A stretch of 64,000 nucleotides of DNA from Eumeta japonica. Taxonomy: Eukaryota > Arthropoda > Insecta > Lepidoptera > Psychidae. The DNA lies in NCBI GenBank assembly GCA_005406025.1, contig BGZK01000152.1:372001-436000 (forward strand). Reading direction: 5' to 3'. Positions 63,022 to 64,000 of the stretch are shown in pieces. How positions within the stretch are numbered: position 1 is the first letter of the stretch; every line of letters starts with the position of its first letter. The notes beneath the pieces are model-generated. The model made no database searches and was not told the DNA's origin. It saw only the letters and a list, made by a program, of their open reading frames with translations. The position numbers and the translations under genes were made by a program.

Positions 63022-64000
63022 CAGATTGTAAGCGATAATAATATATGTGAAACGGAAACACTAAAAAAAAAGTTGAAGCAAATACGTGTTCGTGATTATT
63101 GCTTGTATTGTGAAAGCATGGTTTTGAATTTTACTAAACATATATACAGAAACCATTCTCAAAAAGTAGAAGTACAAAAGGTTTTATCATTTCTTAAGAA
63201 TAGCATTAAAAGAAAATATTATTTGTTTCAATTGCGAAAAAAGGGGAATACAAACAGGTAACAATATAACTAATATTCAATCCGAAGCGCAAAATCTTTT
63301 GACACGATTCTTACTAATAGAACAAAAATTAAAAAAAAAATTTTTTCCACATACGAGATCGGACAAACTTTCATTGGTAGCAAAATCCGATATCCTAATT
63401 TGTGCTTATGGGGCCCAATACATCAAAGTTTTAGGCTTGAATATATGAAAGGTTAAGTTATACATTTCGTAAATATAACTTCAAGGAAAATGAGGGGACT
63501 AACTAGACTTTTACTTGAAATAAAAACAATTAAGAATGATGTCTCATACTAATTTCAAGCGTTAAAATCGGAAAACTTTGACGTAATCGTGGAAGCTACT
63601 AAAGTTGTGACAAACTTTTATGAAGAAAAAGATCACCCAGATTTTAAATCACCCACATGTGCAAAGAACATAGCAACGTCTCTTGAACAATGTTGCAACA
63701 TTGCAATAATCTATGCTTTAAAAAGGAAAAGTAATTAAACGCAGCTGAAATAGAAGCTAAATTAAGTACTCTGATTCAACTAATTGATTCTAACTGGAAA
63801 TATGACATATCCAGTCAGGCCGCAAACAATCTTAAACAAAAACAAAGGAATAAGGTAACTTACATACCTTTAGCGAACGAAATAAAACGCTTAAAAATTA
63901 TTTGCAGGATCTGGCAAGATCTATGCTTTCAAAAGCAAAAGTTGGAGCACATGATACAAAAATATATACAGCATTGCTTTAATCTATTTCGTCGCCGTCT
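63022..64000 (+). pseudogene. uncharacterised C2H2-containing insect gene, right part, runs off the window
   Basis: Right of Copia-3 the exon continues with IRVRDYCLYCESMVLNFTKH, a C-x2-C ... H-x4-H finger (IYRNH), then SQKVEVQKVLSFLKNSIKRK and a possible donor AACAG|GTAAC at 63260. Further blocks in changing frames are DKLSLVAKSDILICAYGAQY (about 63361), SRKMRGLTRLLLEIKTIKND (about 63482), SENFDVIVEATKVVTNFYEE (about 63568), SPTCAKNIATSLEQCCNIAI and, near 63760-63900, LIQLIDSNWKYDISSQAANN. I recall this succession from a large family of uncharacterised insect proteins. Stops at about 63549 and 63735 suggest decay. The 3' end is outside the window. Confidence 0.55.

Noticed and set aside
1..64000. 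CRISPR arrays, tRNA genes, bacterial operons, riboswitches
   Set aside because: No regularly spaced repeats, no cloverleaf recognised, and intron and TE content show a eukaryotic nuclear genome. The tRNA-like 14-mers are Copia primer-binding sites.

Overview
The window is a transposon-dense, AT-rich stretch of an insect nuclear genome. A moth or butterfly is my best guess. Signs for this are several piggyBac lineages, Copia and BEL/Pao retrotransposons, a Helitron-like GCGGGCGAAGCCGC tail near 23980, a short dispersed repeat near 53380, and GT/AG introns. No host housekeeping gene, tRNA, CRISPR array or bacterial-type operon was seen. Nearly every coding region is broken by frameshifts or stops. 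No database search was possible, so family names rest on motifs and memory.

Layout. 1-11358 (copy A) and 43074-49452 (copy B) are two decayed, co-oriented copies of one virus-like element. Both keep the order putative major capsid protein, small basic protein, protein-primed family B DNA polymerase (pPolB). Copy B adds a putative penton-like protein. Upstream of copy A lie a broken inhibitor-of-apoptosis BIR domain and several unknown ORF scraps on the same strand. This fits a Polinton/adintovirus-like endogenous element. Copy A is cut by Copia-1 (3254-4878, TSD AGAAA) and a piggyBac (PB1). Copy B is cut by a ZMYM1-like hAT and ends at a Tigger fragment.

11360-19651 holds piggyBacs PB2, PB3 and PB4, a BEL integrase scrap, and a DDE/SWIM-finger transposon lying in the 5' intron of PB4. 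21003-23692 is a decayed BEL/Pao element. 24361-34701 is a Russian doll: PB6 scrap, then Copia-4, split by an 8.2-kb hAT-like element (25906-34142, about 420-bp TIRs, 8-bp TSD GTATACAG), which itself holds a nearly intact piggyBac (PB5, 26566-29017, TTAA ends) and a 5'-truncated LINE. 34723-35484 is a piggyBac N-terminal scrap (PB7). 35490-39932 is a complete minus-strand Copia (Copia-2) with identical 156-bp LTRs and TSD CTTAC. 39938-42954 holds a piggyBac scrap, a 300-bp TTAA MITE and a second member of the hAT-like family.

From 52826 to the window end runs a multi-exon, C2H2-containing gene or pseudogene of an uncharacterised insect family. One exon is split by Copia-3 (54830-63021), whose 3' LTR is split in turn by an ISL2EU-type transposon (59043-62971, TSD AT). 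That transposon encodes a SWIM+YqaJ nuclease on one strand and a THAP+DDE transposase on the other.

The best observations are the paired virus-like loci, the two exact nested insertions with readable target duplications, the ISL2EU element, and four short near-perfect hairpins that look like local inverted duplications, one of which replaces the exonuclease motif of the copy B polymerase.
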